Below are positions 38,580 through 50,155 of a stretch of 64,000 nucleotides of DNA, piece by piece. The DNA lies in assembly GCF_007830495.1 (NCBI RefSeq), contig NZ_VLKW01000001.1:62001-126000 (forward strand). Reading direction: 5' to 3'. This stretch comes from Pseudoduganella flava (GTDB taxonomy: Bacteria; Pseudomonadota; Gammaproteobacteria; Burkholderiales; Burkholderiaceae_D). A program made the position numbers and the translations under genes. The first letter of the stretch is position 1. Each line of letters starts with the position of its first letter. The notes beneath the pieces are model-generated. The model was not told where the DNA came from. It saw only the letters and a list, made by a program, of their open reading frames with translations, and did no database searches.

Positions 38580-39011
38580 TCAGCGGGCGACGGCGCCGCG
38601 CCGTCCCGCGGCCACGCTGTCGAACGCTTCCTCCAGCAGATAGCGCATCGCGGCCGCGCGCATCGCGGGCCGGTTGCAGTCGACGTCGCGCAGCGCCGCC
38701 GTGTCGATCGCGACGAGGGTGCCGACCAGGCCGCCGTCGCCGCCCGACACCACGTCCGTCACGACACACGTACCCAATCCATCCAGGTAGAACACGCCCA
38801 GCAGCAGCGGGTCGACGCGCGCCTTCAGCGCAGCGGGCAGCGCGGCCAGCGCCGCATGCAATTCGCCGAGAAAGCGTGCGCCATCGTCGGCGCACTCCGT
38901 GACGGCCGTTCGGTGCAGGGCGCGCAGCTCCGGCGGCGCGGCACCGAAGCGGCAGGCCAGCGGCAGCGTGCGCATCGCCTGCCAGAGTGCGGGAGTGGTG
39001 GTCGATATCAT
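38580..39011 (-). CDS. hypothetical protein
   Basis: A 143-aa protein (MISTTTPALWQAMRTLPLACRFGAAPPELRAL...). No family recognised. No signal peptide. The body is Ala-rich and helical, with LLGVFYLDGLGTCVVTDVVSGGDG in the middle. The ATG at 39011 is chosen because upstream codons read low-complexity nonsense. A triple GTAAA-N5 array lies 58 bases upstream. Confidence 0.55.
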   Translation of the reverse strand: MISTTTPALWQAMRTLPLACRFGAAPPELRALHRTAVTECADDGARFLGELHAALAALPAALKARVDPLLLGVFYLDGLGTCVVTDVVSGGDGGLVGTLVAIDTAALRDVDCNRPAMRAAAMRYLLEEAFDSVAAGRRGAVAR

Positions 39012-39068
39012 CGTTGGCTCCGTTGGCCGCGCTGTCGGCGGCTGCGCAGCAGTGTGACCGAGGCCGAT

Positions 39069-39093
39069 GTAAAGCGGTGTAAAGACGGGTAAA
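39069..39093 (+). promoter_or_regulatory. triple GTAAA-N5 array, CpxR-box-like
   Basis: GTAAA at 39069, 39079 and 39089, each separated by exactly five bases. GTAAA-N5-GTAAA is the published CpxR consensus of enterics; here there are three. It lies between the minus-strand unknown (start 39011) and the plus-strand interrupted ORF (39206). Confidence 0.45.
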
Positions 39094-39205
39094 GCCGGCG
39101 TGGGAATTGTCGCGGGGCGCTTACAAATTTCGCGCAATCTTACTGAACCCCCGCACGGAGTCCGTCGGCATAATGGGGGCAAGCAAAACGCATTGCAGTC
39201 GACGC

Positions 39206-39493
39206 ATGAAGAACATCGGCCTGCTTGCCCTGCTGTGTGCTGCGGCGCGGGCGCCGTGACCACAGGTGTACAAGCCCAGGCAACCGAACGAGCCGCTACC
39301 GCAGCCGGTCGCACCACTGGCTGCATCCGCGGCCGTGCTATCCGCGGCGGTGCAGGCCGCAGCATCAATGAATGACCGCGGGGCGGCGACAGAATCGCTG
39401 GCCTGCGCACACCGGACAGGGGAGTTCTCCTGCAAGCAGTACCACTGGACGCCGGGGCAACGCGCACAAGTCGCGTCCGGGCGAAGGCTGTAA
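39206..39493 (+). pseudogene. small exported protein ORF interrupted by in-frame TGA
   Basis: From ATG 39206 the frame reads MKNIGLLALLCAAARAP (signal-peptide-like), then TGA at 39257-39259, then remains open in the same frame for 77 codons (PQVYKPRQPNEPLPQPVAPL... to TAA 39491-39493). The second part is Pro/Ala-rich with two cysteines (LACAHRT, EFSCKQYHW). A single base change in CGA or TGG would give the stop. The start lacks a good Shine-Dalgarno. It could be a decayed gene or chance; I cannot name a family. Confidence 0.35.
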
Positions 39494-39573
39494 TGCCAGT
39501 GGAAGGGGGCTGTTCCGCCAGAGCCAAGTGGCAGGAAGTGTTGTAACTTTGGGGGGCTGCGGCCCCCACTTTT

Positions 39574-40011
39574 TTACTCCATCCGCATCCACGTCTGCGA
39601 CCGGCCCAGCATCGGCAAGCCGATATAGCCGCGCACCTCGAGCTTCTTGCCGCCGTCGACAAGCTTCATCTTGCTCTTGTAAACCTTGCCGTTCTCGGGA
39701 TCGAGGATGGTGCCGCCGGCATACTCGTCGCCGTCCTTCCTCATGCTGTTGATGATCGACAGGCCGACGATCGGCTTGCCCTTGTCGCCGCCCTCGCATT
39801 TGTCGCAGATGGGATTCTGGTCCTGGTCGGCCGGCCGGTACAGCTTCTCGATGCGGCCTTGCAGCGTGCCGTTCGATTCGCTGATGCGGATCTCGGCCTT
39901 CGGCTTGCCGCTCTTGTCGTCGATGTTCTTCCACAGGCCGACGGGCGACGTGGTGTCCGCGAACGCGGCGCCGGCGCAGGCCAGCAAAACGAGGGGAAGC
40001 AGTTTGCGCAT
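39574..40011 (-). CDS. DUF2147 domain exported protein
   Basis: A 145-aa periplasmic/outer-surface protein. Signal peptide MRKLLPLVLLACAGAAFA, then SPVGLWKNIDDKSGKPKAEIRI, the core DUF2147 signature, with a CDKC motif (about 69-72) in DQNPICDKCEGG, GLSIINSMRKDGDEY and ILDPENGKVYKSKMKL. A lipocalin-like beta barrel is likely. Function is unknown. GGAG upstream of the ATG. Confidence 0.92.
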   Translation of the reverse strand: MRKLLPLVLLACAGAAFADTTSPVGLWKNIDDKSGKPKAEIRISESNGTLQGRIEKLYRPADQDQNPICDKCEGGDKGKPIVGLSIINSMRKDGDEYAGGTILDPENGKVYKSKMKLVDGGKKLEVRGYIGLPMLGRSQTWMRME

Positions 40012-40055
40012 CGGGGTCTCCTTTATTGTTTGATCGCCGGAGTGTAGCGCAAATG

Positions 40056-40089
40056 AAAACGCCGGAGCGGGCGTTACCCGGTCCGGCGT
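40056..40089 (-). terminator. valS terminator
   Basis: On minus: ACGCCGGA (40089-40082), 14-base loop, TCCGGCGT (40067-40060), then TTTC. It is 21 bases beyond the valS stop. Confidence 0.75.
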
Positions 40090-40109
40090 CTGTGCTGGCG
40101 CGGCGGCGC

Positions 40110-42911
40110 TTAGGCCGGCGGCAGCTTGGCGAATTGCTCGCGCAGCTTGTCGAGCGTGGCCGAGAACGTCGCCACCCGCTCTTTTTCCTGCGCCACGACG
40201 GCAGCCGGGGCACGGGCGACAAAGCTTTCCGACGACAGCTTGCCGGAAGCCTTCGCGATCTCGCCTTCGATGCGGGCGATTTCCTTCGACAGGCGCTCGC
40301 GTTCGGCCTTCACGTCGATCTCCACCTTCAGCATCAGCTTCGTCGTGCCCACCACCGATACGGCGGCCGGCGATTCCGGCAGCACGTCGACGATCTGCAC
40401 TTCGGACAGCTTGCCCAGCATCTGCACATAGGGTGCGAACGCGGCGATCTTGTCTTTGTCCGCGCCGGTCGCTTCGACGATCAGAGGCACGCGCACGGAC
40501 GGCGCCAGCTTCATCTCGCCGCGCAGGTTACGCGTCGAATCCGTAAAGCCTTTCAGCTCGGCGATCCACGCTTCCGCCGCCTCGTCGATCGCCGCTGCGT
40601 TGGCGATCGGATAGGGCTGCGTCATGATCGACTTGCCTTCGGTCTCGCCCTTGCCAGCCAGCGGCGCAACCGTCTGCCACAGCTGTTCGGTGACGAACGG
40701 GATGATCGGGTGCGCCAGGCGCAGCACCACTTCCAGCACGCGCAGCAGCGTGTTGCGCGTGGCGCGCTGCTGGCCTTCCGTGCCTTGCTGGACTTGCACC
40801 TTCGCCAGTTCCAGGTACCAGTCGCAGTACTCGTCCCACACGAACTTGTAGATCGCGCTGGCGATGTTGTCGAAGCGGTAGTCCGCAAAGCCCTTCGCCA
40901 CTTCCTGCTCGGTGCGATTGAGGAGCGAGATGATCCACTTGTCGGCCTGCGACAGGTCGGCATCGCTGGCGCTGCAATCCTTGCCTTCCGTGTTCATCAG
41001 CACGAAGCGGGTCGCGTTCCACAGCTTGTTGCAGAAGTTGCGGTAGCCTTCGCAGCGGCCCAGGTCGAAGTTGATGTTGCGGCCCAGCGAGGCATAGCTG
41101 GCCATCGTGAAGCGCACGGCGTCCGTGCCGTAGGCCGCGATCCCTTCCGGGAATTCCTTGCGGGTCGCTTTCTCGATCTTCGGCGCATCCTGCGGCTTCA
41201 TGAGGCCAGTTGTGCGCTTAGTGACGAGCGCTTCCAAATCGATGCCATCAATCAGGTCGATCGGATCCAGTGTATTGCCGACCGACTTCGACATCTTGCG
41301 TCCCTGAGAATCACGCACCAGGCCATGCACATATACCGTCTCGAAAGGCACGTTGCCGGTGAAGTGCGCCGTCATGATCACCATCCGGGCGACCCAGAAG
41401 AAGATGATGTCGAAGCCCGTCACGAGCACGGACGACGGCAGGAACGCTTTCAAGTCGGGCGTTTCTTGAGGCCAGCCCAGCGTGGAGAACGGCACCAGCG
41501 CGGACGAGAACCACGTGTCCAGCACGTCGGCGTCGCGGCGCAATGCGCCGGTACTGCCCGCGGCTTTCGCCTTGGCCTGTGCCTCTTCCTCGGTGCGCGC
41601 GACAAAGATGTTGCCCGCTTCGTCGTACCACGCCGGGATCTGGTGGCCCCACCACAGCTGGCGCGAGATGCACCAGTCCTGGATGTTGTTCAGCCACTGG
41701 TTGTACGTCGTCGTCCAGTTCTCCGGCACGAACTTGATCTCGCCGTTGGCGACCTTTTCCAGCGCCACGTCGGTGATCGACTTGCCCGGATTGAACGTGC
41801 CTTCCGGCGCCGGCTTGCTCATCGCGACGAACCACTGGTCTGTCAGCATCGGTTCGATGACGACGCCGGTGCGGTCGCCGCGCGGCACCATCAGCTTGTG
41901 CGGCTTGACTTGTTCGAGCAGGCCCTGTGCGTCCAGGTCGGCGACGATCTGCTTGCGCGCCGCGAAGCGATCCAGGCCGCGGTAGGCTTCCGGCGCCGTG
42001 TCGACGATCTTCGCGTCAAGGGTGAGGATCGACGGCATGTCCAGCTTGTGGCGCTGGCCCACCGCGTAGTCGTTGAAGTCGTGTGCCGGCGTGATCTTCA
42101 CGCAGCCGGTGCCGAATGCCTTGTCGACGTACGAGTCGGCGATGATCGGGATTTCGCGGCCGACCAGCGGCAGCTTGAGCATCTTGCCGACGAGCGCCTC
42201 ATAGCGCTCGTCGGTCGGGTCGACGGCCACTGCCACGTCGCCCAGCATCGTCTCGGGACGCGTGGTCGCCACCGTCAGCGAACCGCTGCCGTCGGCCAGC
42301 GGGTACTTGATGTACCACATCGAGCCGTCTTCCTCTTCCGACACCACTTCCAGGTCGGAGACGGCGGTGCCCAGCACCGGGTCCCAGTTCACCAGGCGCT
42401 TGCCGCGGTAGATCAGGCCCTGTTCGAACAGGCGCACGAAGACTTCCGCGACGACCTTCGAGCGCGGCTCGTCCATCGTGAAGTATTCGCGGTTCCAGTC
42501 CGGCGACGCGCCCAGGCGGCGCATCTGCCCCGTGATCGTGGAACCGGATTTTTCCTTCCACTCCCACACCTTCTCGACGAACTTCTCGCGGCCCAGGTCA
42601 TGGCGCGAGATTTTTTGCGCATCGAGCTGGCGCTCCACCACGATCTGCGTCGCGATGCCGGCATGGTCCGTACCCGGGATCCATGCAGTGTTATGGCCCA
42701 GCATGCGGTGGTAGCGGGTCAGGCCGTCCATGATCGTCTGGTTGAACGCGTGGCCCATGTGCAGCGTGCCCGTCACGTTCGGCGGCGGCAGCTGGATGCT
42801 GAAGGAGGGCTTGGAAAGGTCCATCGACGCGGCGTAGTAACCGCGCTTTTCCCATTCGCTGCGCCAGAACTGTTCAATGTCGGCAGGCTCGAAAGACTTG
42901 GCTAATTCCAT
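40110..42911 (-). CDS. valS: valyl-tRNA synthetase
   Basis: A class Ia synthetase of 933 aa. HMGH is at 51-54 ([15 protein letters not shown]), editing domain (CP1) motifs [10 protein letters not shown] and TPAHDFND follow, KMSKS is at 539-543 ([13 protein letters not shown]), and the C-terminal coiled coil ends in [13 protein letters not shown] and [14 protein letters not shown]. The start [16 protein letters not shown] is the family N-terminus; upstream codons in the same frame are not coding. Monocistronic. Confidence 0.97.
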   Translation of the reverse strand: MELAKSFEPADIEQFWRSEWEKRGYYAASMDLSKPSFSIQLPPPNVTGTLHMGHAFNQTIMDGLTRYHRMLGHNTAWIPGTDHAGIATQIVVERQLDAQKISRHDLGREKFVEKVWEWKEKSGSTITGQMRRLGASPDWNREYFTMDEPRSKVVAEVFVRLFEQGLIYRGKRLVNWDPVLGTAVSDLEVVSEEEDGSMWYIKYPLADGSGSLTVATTRPETMLGDVAVAVDPTDERYEALVGKMLKLPLVGREIPIIADSYVDKAFGTGCVKITPAHDFNDYAVGQRHKLDMPSILTLDAKIVDTAPEAYRGLDRFAARKQIVADLDAQGLLEQVKPHKLMVPRGDRTGVVIEPMLTDQWFVAMSKPAPEGTFNPGKSITDVALEKVANGEIKFVPENWTTTYNQWLNNIQDWCISRQLWWGHQIPAWYDEAGNIFVARTEEEAQAKAKAAGSTGALRRDADVLDTWFSSALVPFSTLGWPQETPDLKAFLPSSVLVTGFDIIFFWVARMVIMTAHFTGNVPFETVYVHGLVRDSQGRKMSKSVGNTLDPIDLIDGIDLEALVTKRTTGLMKPQDAPKIEKATRKEFPEGIAAYGTDAVRFTMASYASLGRNINFDLGRCEGYRNFCNKLWNATRFVLMNTEGKDCSASDADLSQADKWIISLLNRTEQEVAKGFADYRFDNIASAIYKFVWDEYCDWYLELAKVQVQQGTEGQQRATRNTLLRVLEVVLRLAHPIIPFVTEQLWQTVAPLAGKGETEGKSIMTQPYPIANAAAIDEAAEAWIAELKGFTDSTRNLRGEMKLAPSVRVPLIVEATGADKDKIAAFAPYVQMLGKLSEVQIVDVLPESPAAVSVVGTTKLMLKVEIDVKAERERLSKEIARIEGEIAKASGKLSSESFVARAPAAVVAQEKERVATFSATLDKLREQFAKLPPA

Positions 42912-43111
42912 GATTGGGGTGGTGTGAATTTGGCGAAAACGACCATTATAAGGGAGGCTGCTGCGGCCGGCCCTGCCGGCGATGGGGAAAGCTGTTGCCA
43001 AGGCATTGCCGGCCCCGGCAATTCTCACCAAATATTGCACAAATGAATTTTTATTTGGACAATGGAAACTTCTGACGCTAAGCTGGAGTTTTCGTCACGA
43101 CTGATGGGATC

Positions 43112-43933
43112 ATGTTGAAACGACTGGTTATCGCCACTGTGGCCGGGCTGCTGGCCGGCTGCGCAACGGGGCCGCAAACGCTGCCGGTCAGCGCGTCCGA
43201 TATCGCGGCGCTGCGCGACGTCGAGGTACGCAACATCGTGTGGCAGGACGAGCTTGACTTCGCGCCGGCGAACCGGGTGTTCGCCAACGGCGTCGCGACG
43301 GCGCGCGAGAATTACTATCGCTGGATGGACGTGCGGCATGCAATCAGGGCGCTGTTGCCCGTGATCGACGATGTCGACGTGCGCCGTCAGCTTGAGGATG
43401 CACTGGGCCGCGGCCTGGGCGAAGCGATGGCGCCGGGGCGAGTACGCGTGACCACGACGGCGCGCGTGCCCGAAAGGGCCGACCGGGAGCGCATGCGTGC
43501 GGCGCTGCAGCCGGGGGGCGCCTTCATGGAAGTGAAGACCGAATACGAGCTATCGGTCAACTCGCTGCGCCTGGAAATGCACTCGACCGCCGAGATGTAC
43601 GTTGCCGGCCGCGGCGATCCCGTTTACGCGAACAAGTTCTACTATCAGTCCGAGCCGGTTGCCGGCAGCACCAGCGCCACGATCCTATGGGCGGGGAACA
43701 ATGGTGCACCTTACCGGCGCGCGGTGGCCGAAGGGGTGGCCGAGATCGCCCGAATGATTGCTCTCGATGTCGCACAGGCCAACACGGTTCCAGCCGCAGC
43801 GAAGAAGATGACGCTTGCCCTGGCCAACGGCAGCACGCGGACTCCCGACGTCACCGGCACCGTGCTGCGGCAGCGGCCAGGCCGCATCGTATTGCGTGCC
43901 GATGCGGGCGGCCTGTATTCATTTGCGCGCTGA
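43112..43933 (+). CDS. hypothetical lipoprotein
   Basis: A 273-aa protein with a lipoprotein signal peptide MLKRLVIATVAGLLAGC (lipobox LLAGC, acylated Cys17). The mature part is beta/alpha mixed with no recognised family; notable stretches are IVWQDELDFAPANRVFANGVATARENYY and FMEVKTEYELSVNSLRLEM. Probably outer-membrane-anchored. 10 bases before the next exported unknown, which suggests a two-gene operon. Confidence 0.7.
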   Translation: MLKRLVIATVAGLLAGCATGPQTLPVSASDIAALRDVEVRNIVWQDELDFAPANRVFANGVATARENYYRWMDVRHAIRALLPVIDDVDVRRQLEDALGRGLGEAMAPGRVRVTTTARVPERADRERMRAALQPGGAFMEVKTEYELSVNSLRLEMHSTAEMYVAGRGDPVYANKFYYQSEPVAGSTSATILWAGNNGAPYRRAVAEGVAEIARMIALDVAQANTVPAAAKKMTLALANGSTRTPDVTGTVLRQRPGRIVLRADAGGLYSFAR

Positions 43934-43943
43934 GGAGAACGTG

Positions 43944-44504
43944 ATGACGACGATTCGACAGGCCGCGCTTGTGTTGCCGCTGTTCGCGGCGCTGAATGCC
44001 GCGTCCGCCGTCGAGGTGGCGGAGATGACCTACCGCCCCGATGCGGAGACGACGCCAAAGCCGTTGGTGCAGAACTGTGCCATCAACGTCGCGCTCAGCG
44101 ACGGCCGCACCAATCGCGACACGATCGGCAGGATCGACATCACCGAGTCGGTGGTGGCGGGCGACATGTTGCCGTGGCTGGGCGCCGTCGTGGACCGCTT
44201 GAGCGCGTATGGCTATACGGTGGTGCATGGCGCGCCAGGCGGCGGTGGCGTGAACGTCGAAGTCAGGCTCACCCGTGCCTACACGTTCTACGTCCCGGGA
44301 CACCTGGGCGGCATGCTGGCGCTGGAGGTAGCGGTGCCTGGCCGAGCCACGCCGGTAAAGATACGCGGGGCCAAGTTGCGGCCGTGGCGCAACTGGGGTG
44401 GGGCGGCAAACCACGTGGCCGCGCTGAACGGGGCCGCGGACGGCGTCGTCGACGATCTTGCGAAGGCGCTCAGCCAAGTATGCCCAGGTGTCCCCGCCGC
44501 GTGA
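43944..44504 (+). CDS. hypothetical exported protein
   Basis: A 186-aa protein with signal peptide MTTIRQAALVLPLFAALNAASA and a mature part resembling small YajG/LptE-size lipoprotein-like folds, but no family is recognised. Features: LVQNCAINVALSDGR, ITESVVAGDMLPWL, LTRAYTFYVPGHLGGMLALEV. AGGAG eight bases before ATG 43944; a GTG one codon earlier is also possible. Partner of the preceding lipoprotein gene. Confidence 0.7.
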   Translation: MTTIRQAALVLPLFAALNAASAVEVAEMTYRPDAETTPKPLVQNCAINVALSDGRTNRDTIGRIDITESVVAGDMLPWLGAVVDRLSAYGYTVVHGAPGGGGVNVEVRLTRAYTFYVPGHLGGMLALEVAVPGRATPVKIRGAKLRPWRNWGGAANHVAALNGAADGVVDDLAKALSQVCPGVPAA

Positions 44505-44540
44505 GTACGGACCGAACCGTGCTTTTTACGGTCGGCTGCA

Positions 44541-45200
44541 TTATTTTCGTCCGCTGCCCGGCCCCTCGCACGCCACCGCCCACGGCAGCAGCTCATTGCG
44601 CGAGCGCTTGACCGTGACACGCGCCGCACCCGCGATGTCGTTCTCGAACACCAGCACCGGCAGGCCGTCCTTGCCCCGATCGAGCCCAGTCAGGCGATAG
44701 CCCCGCGAGCGGCTCGGCGAGCAGCTCGTGTTCCCGGCCATCAGCAGGCGCGCGTTGGCGAGGATCGTCGGGTGCTGCTGGAGCAGCAGCAGCGTGTCCA
44801 TCTCGGGCAGCGGCTGGAGCAGGCGCACCGGCGTATCGGGCTGGGCGCCGCATTGCTGCTGGGGGTGGAACCACACGAGCGTCTGCGCGGGCGTGCGTTC
44901 GCTCCAGCGCCGCTCCTTCGGCGCACGGGGATCGTAGTCGAACACGGCGCGCGGCTGGCGGCACAGCGGCAGCACGAGGCGCTGCGCAGGACCGTCCACC
45001 GTGGCGCTGACGGTGCGCTTGCCCTTGCCGGTGCTGGTTACGCTGAACTGCGGGCGCAGCAGGCCGGTGGCCGTGTGGGTCGCGTTGTACCAGTCGAAGA
45101 ACGACGCCTGCTCCGCCGGCGTCGCCGTACGGGGTTCTTCCGCTGCTTGCGCCACGACGGGCAGCGCCGCGAGCGTGGCGGCCATCCATTTCCGCATCAT
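44541..45200 (-). CDS. hypothetical exported protein
   Basis: A 219-aa protein with signal peptide (MRKWMAATLAALPVVAQA) and four cysteines in the mature part (LPLCRQP, QQQCGAQ, TSCSPS, VACEGPG) that could form two disulfides in the periplasm. No family recognised. Two ATGs are adjacent at the start (45200 and 45197) with AAAGGACG upstream. Converges on the previous gene pair and is divergent from thiC. Confidence 0.65.
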   Translation of the reverse strand: MMRKWMAATLAALPVVAQAAEEPRTATPAEQASFFDWYNATHTATGLLRPQFSVTSTGKGKRTVSATVDGPAQRLVLPLCRQPRAVFDYDPRAPKERRWSERTPAQTLVWFHPQQQCGAQPDTPVRLLQPLPEMDTLLLLQQHPTILANARLLMAGNTSCSPSRSRGYRLTGLDRGKDGLPVLVFENDIAGAARVTVKRSRNELLPWAVACEGPGSGRK

Positions 45201-45240
45201 CGTCCTTTCACGTGAGGACCACGATTATAGGCATTAGTGC

Positions 45241-45271
45241 TTGCCTTCGTGGCACCGTTCGTGCGTATAAT
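45241..45271 (+). promoter_or_regulatory. probable thiC promoter
   Basis: TATAAT at 45266-45271 with TTGCCT at 45241-45246 (spacer 19, longer than ideal). The transcript would start about 30 bases before the riboswitch. Confidence 0.55.
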
Positions 45272-45307
45272 GGCGCCGCTGTCTTTCATGAAAGTGAAGG
45301 CGGCAAA

Positions 45308-47353
<2,046 letters not shown>

Positions 47354-47366
47354 CGCCCCAACAACA

Positions 47367-47587
47367 GGGGACTGTCCCTCGATTGTGGAAATATTTCCAA
47401 AAACGAGGGACAGTCCCCAGCGGGCTGGACCGCAACCGCAGCGGCGGCTTTCATGGGGAAAGCCCGGCTGGTCGTTGCGCATTCACGACGTTTTGTGGCG
47501 CAGCAGCCACGAGGGACTGTCCCCGAATTTGGGAAATATTTCCTGAAACGAGGGACAGTCCCCCGATTTTGGAAACATTGGGGACAG
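47367..47587. repeat. two and a half REP-like hairpins (GGGGACTGTCCC family)
   Basis: Hairpin 1 (47367-47418): GGGGACTGTCCCTCG ... TGGAAATATTTCCA ... CGAGGGACAGTCCCC. Hairpin 2 (47511-47564): GAGGGACTGTCCCC ... GGGAAATATTTCC ... CGAGGGACAGTCCCC. A third half-copy (CGATTTTGGAAACATTGGGGACAG, split here as 47565-47587) runs into the thiS ATG. A unique 92-base stretch lies between hairpins 1 and 2. Placed inside the thi operon. Confidence 0.88.
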
Positions 47588-47589
47588 GA

Positions 47590-47790
47590 ATGGACATCGT
47601 ACTGAATGGCGAGCCGCGCCAGGTGCCGCAGGGGCAGACGCTGCGCGAGCTCGTGGCAGCGTTGGAGCTGGAGGGGCAGGCGCTGGCGCTGGCGGTCAAT
47701 CGCAGCGTCGTGCCGCGCCAGCGTTGGGGCGACGTGGCGCTCAGTGCGCAGGACCGCGTCGACATCGTCCGCGCCATCGGCGGCGGCTAA
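47590..47790 (+). CDS. thiS: thiamine biosynthesis sulfur carrier ThiS
   Basis: A 66-aa ubiquitin-fold protein ending in the required Gly-Gly (AIGGG). It carries sulfur as a C-terminal thiocarboxylate to ThiG. It begins [18 protein letters not shown]. The Shine-Dalgarno (GGGGACAGG) is supplied by the edge of the palindromic element before it. Confidence 0.93.
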   Translation: MDIVLNGEPRQVPQGQTLRELVAALELEGQALALAVNRSVVPRQRWGDVALSAQDRVDIVRAIGGG

Positions 47791-47803
47791 AGGAGAACAA
47801 CAG

Positions 47804-48595
47804 ATGAATCACATGAACGAAGACCTGCTGACCATCGCAGGCAAGCAATACGCATCGCGGCTGCTGGTCGGCAGCGGCAAGTACAAGGACCTCGAACAGA
47901 CCCGCGCGGCGACGCTGGCCGCCGGTGCGCAGATCATCACGGTGGCGATCCGCCGCGTCAACATCGGCCAGGACCCGCACGCGCCGAACCTGTTGGACGT
48001 GGTGCCGCCGTCAGAATTCACGATCCTGCCGAACACCGCGGGCTGCTACACGGCGCAGGATGCCGTCTACACGCTGCAGCTGGCGCGCGAGCTGCTGAAC
48101 GGCCACAAGCTCGTCAAGCTCGAGGTGCTCGGTGACGAGAAGACGCTGTTCCCGAATATGCCCGAGACGCTCGTCGCCGCGAAGGAGCTCGTGAAGGACG
48201 GCTTCGACGTGATGGTCTACTGCAGCGACGATCCGATCCAGGCGCGCATGCTGGAGGACATCGGCTGCGTCGCCGTGATGCCGCTCGCGTCGTTGATCGG
48301 TTCCGGCATGGGCATCCTGAACCCGTGGAACCTGTCGCTGATCATCGAGCAGGCCAATGTGCCGGTGCTGGTCGATGCCGGTGTCGGCACCGCGTCCGAC
48401 GCGGCCATCGCGATGGAGCTCGGTTGCGACGGCGTGTTGATGAACACCGCGATCGCCGCGGCGCGCGATCCGGTGCGGATGGCGCGGGCGATGCGCCTGG
48501 CTGTCGAGGCGGGCCGCGATGCTTATCTGGCGGGCCGTATGCCGCGCCGCTTTGCCGCGTCGCCGTCCTCGCCGATGGCCGGCCGGGTCGCATGA
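47804..48595 (+). CDS. thiG: thiazole synthase
   Basis: A 263-aa TIM-barrel enzyme that builds thiazole phosphate from DXP, dehydroglycine and ThiS-thiocarboxylate. Motifs: [17 protein letters not shown], the Schiff-base lysine region [59 protein letters not shown] before ATG 47804. Its TGA overlaps the ATG of thiD. Confidence 0.96.
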   Translation: MNHMNEDLLTIAGKQYASRLLVGSGKYKDLEQTRAATLAAGAQIITVAIRRVNIGQDPHAPNLLDVVPPSEFTILPNTAGCYTAQDAVYTLQLARELLNGHKLVKLEVLGDEKTLFPNMPETLVAAKELVKDGFDVMVYCSDDPIQARMLEDIGCVAVMPLASLIGSGMGILNPWNLSLIIEQANVPVLVDAGVGTASDAAIAMELGCDGVLMNTAIAAARDPVRMARAMRLAVEAGRDAYLAGRMPRRFAASPSSPMAGRVA

Positions 48596-49410
48596 CGACA
48601 AGGGCCTGCGTGCTGGTGTTTGCCGGCGTCGACCCGTCCGGCGGTGCCGGCATCGCGGCCGACATCGGCGCGATCGCCGCGCTGGATGCGCACGCGCTGC
48701 CGGTGATCACGGCACTGACGGTGCAGGACAACAACCGCGTGCACGAGGTGCTGCCGGTCGAGCCGGACGTCGTGTCCCGGCAGGCGCTCGCCGTCGCCGC
48801 CACCTGCCGCATCGGCGCGGTGAAGATCGGCATCCCCGGCAGCGCCGCGAATGCACAGGCGATCGCGCACGTGATCGCCCACCTGCGGGCTCAGGATCCC
48901 GCGCTGCCCGTCGTGCTGGACCCCGTGCTGGCAAGCGGCCATGGCGACAGCCTTGCGCGCGGCGACGCGATCGCCGCGCTGGCGCCTCTGCTGGCGCTGG
49001 CCACCGTCGTCACGCCGAACGGCCCCGAGGCGGCCGCGCTGGCGCAGGTGCACCCGCACATCACAGCACCGGCGGATGCGGACGCGGAGCTGGCGCATGC
49101 CCACGTGCTGCGGGCGCTCGGCTGCGCGCACGTGCTGGTCACGGGCGGCCACGGCAAGGGCGACGAAGTGGTCAACCGCTGGCTCGGGCCGGACCGCCGC
49201 CAGCAGTGGCAGTGGCCACGCCTGCCGGGCGAGTTCCATGGCAGCGGCTGCACGCTGGCGGCGGCGCTGGCCGCGCTGCTGGCGCAGCAGTGCCCCATCG
49301 CTCAAGCGCTGGCCCGCGCGCAGGCCTACACCCATCGCACGCTGGAGGGCGCGTATGCGATCGCGCCCGGCCAGCGCATACCGCTGCGCCAGCGCAGCAA
49401 AGGAGACTGA
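48592..49410 (+). CDS. thiD: hydroxymethylpyrimidine/phosphomethylpyrimidine kinase
   Basis: A 272-aa ribokinase-fold kinase acting twice on HMP to give HMP-PP. Motifs: [21 protein letters not shown] (substrate loop), [22 protein letters not shown], and the catalytic anion hole [17 protein letters not shown]. Start overlaps the thiG stop (ATGA). Confidence 0.95.
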   Translation: MTTRACVLVFAGVDPSGGAGIAADIGAIAALDAHALPVITALTVQDNNRVHEVLPVEPDVVSRQALAVAATCRIGAVKIGIPGSAANAQAIAHVIAHLRAQDPALPVVLDPVLASGHGDSLARGDAIAALAPLLALATVVTPNGPEAAALAQVHPHITAPADADAELAHAHVLRALGCAHVLVTGGHGKGDEVVNRWLGPDRRQQWQWPRLPGEFHGSGCTLAAALAALLAQQCPIAQALARAQAYTHRTLEGAYAIAPGQRIPLRQRSKGD

Positions 49411-49412
49411 TC

Positions 49413-50036
49413 ATGCAAGGACTTTATCTCGTCACGCCGGACTGGGACGACACTGCGGCGCTGCTGGCCTACACCGACGCGGCACTCGACGCGGGGGCGC
49501 GCCTGCTGCAATACCGGCACAAGACGGCCGGCGACGCGCAGCGGCGCGAACAGGCCGAGGCGCTGCTGGCGCTGTGCCGGCGCCACGGCGTGCCCTTCAT
49601 CGTCAATGATCACGTGCAGCTGGCCTGCGACATCGGCGCGGACGGCGTGCACGTCGGCGGCACCGACGCATCGGTGGCCGAGGCGCGCGCGCAGGTCGGA
49701 CCGGGCCGCATCGTCGGCGCATCGTGCTACGGCCAGCTGGAGCTGGCGATCGACGCCGCACGTGCGGGCGCGAGCTACGTGGCGTTCGGCGGTTTTTATC
49801 CGTCCCGCGTAAAACGCTACGAAGTGACGACGCAGCCGGCGATCCTGGCGGAGGCGCGCGCGCAAGTGGCGCTGCCGCGTATCGTCATCGGCGGCATGAC
49901 GCCGGCGAACGCCGCGCCGCTGGTGGCGCAAGGGGCGGACATGGTGGCCGCGATCAGCAGCGTCTACGGCGCCGCGGACCCCGCCGGCGCGGCCGCGGCG
50001 GCGCGTGAATTCGTCCGCCTGTTCGGCCACGGCTGA
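49413..50036 (+). CDS. thiE: thiamine-phosphate synthase
   Basis: A 207-aa TIM-barrel enzyme joining HMP-PP and thiazole phosphate to thiamine phosphate. Motifs: LLQYRHKTAG, FIVNDHVQLACDIGADGVHVGG, GASCYGQLELA, YVAFGGFYPS and IGGMTPANA. Two bases after the thiD stop; AGGAG is inside thiD's end. The operon has thiC, thiS, thiG, thiD and thiE but no thiO/thiH for dehydroglycine. Confidence 0.95.
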   Translation: MQGLYLVTPDWDDTAALLAYTDAALDAGARLLQYRHKTAGDAQRREQAEALLALCRRHGVPFIVNDHVQLACDIGADGVHVGGTDASVAEARAQVGPGRIVGASCYGQLELAIDAARAGASYVAFGGFYPSRVKRYEVTTQPAILAEARAQVALPRIVIGGMTPANAAPLVAQGADMVAAISSVYGAADPAGAAAAAREFVRLFGHG

Positions 50037-50155
50037 GTGCCATCGCGGGGGCTGTGGTACCCAACCATCGCTGCTGTTGTGTAACCGTGAATCGCCCTTG
50101 CCGGCCTGTTAAAGGTCCGTATAATCGTTTCACGACCAACGAGCCGATACCTGTC

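Noticed and set aside
39257-39259. Selenocysteine codon
   Set aside because: No SECIS-like hairpin directly after the TGA and the position follows a signal peptide; a nonsense change is simpler.
47419-47510. thiO remnant between the two thi-operon hairpins
   Set aside because: Translated in the plus frames checked, it gives no segment I can match to glycine oxidase; kept only as an inference about loss.
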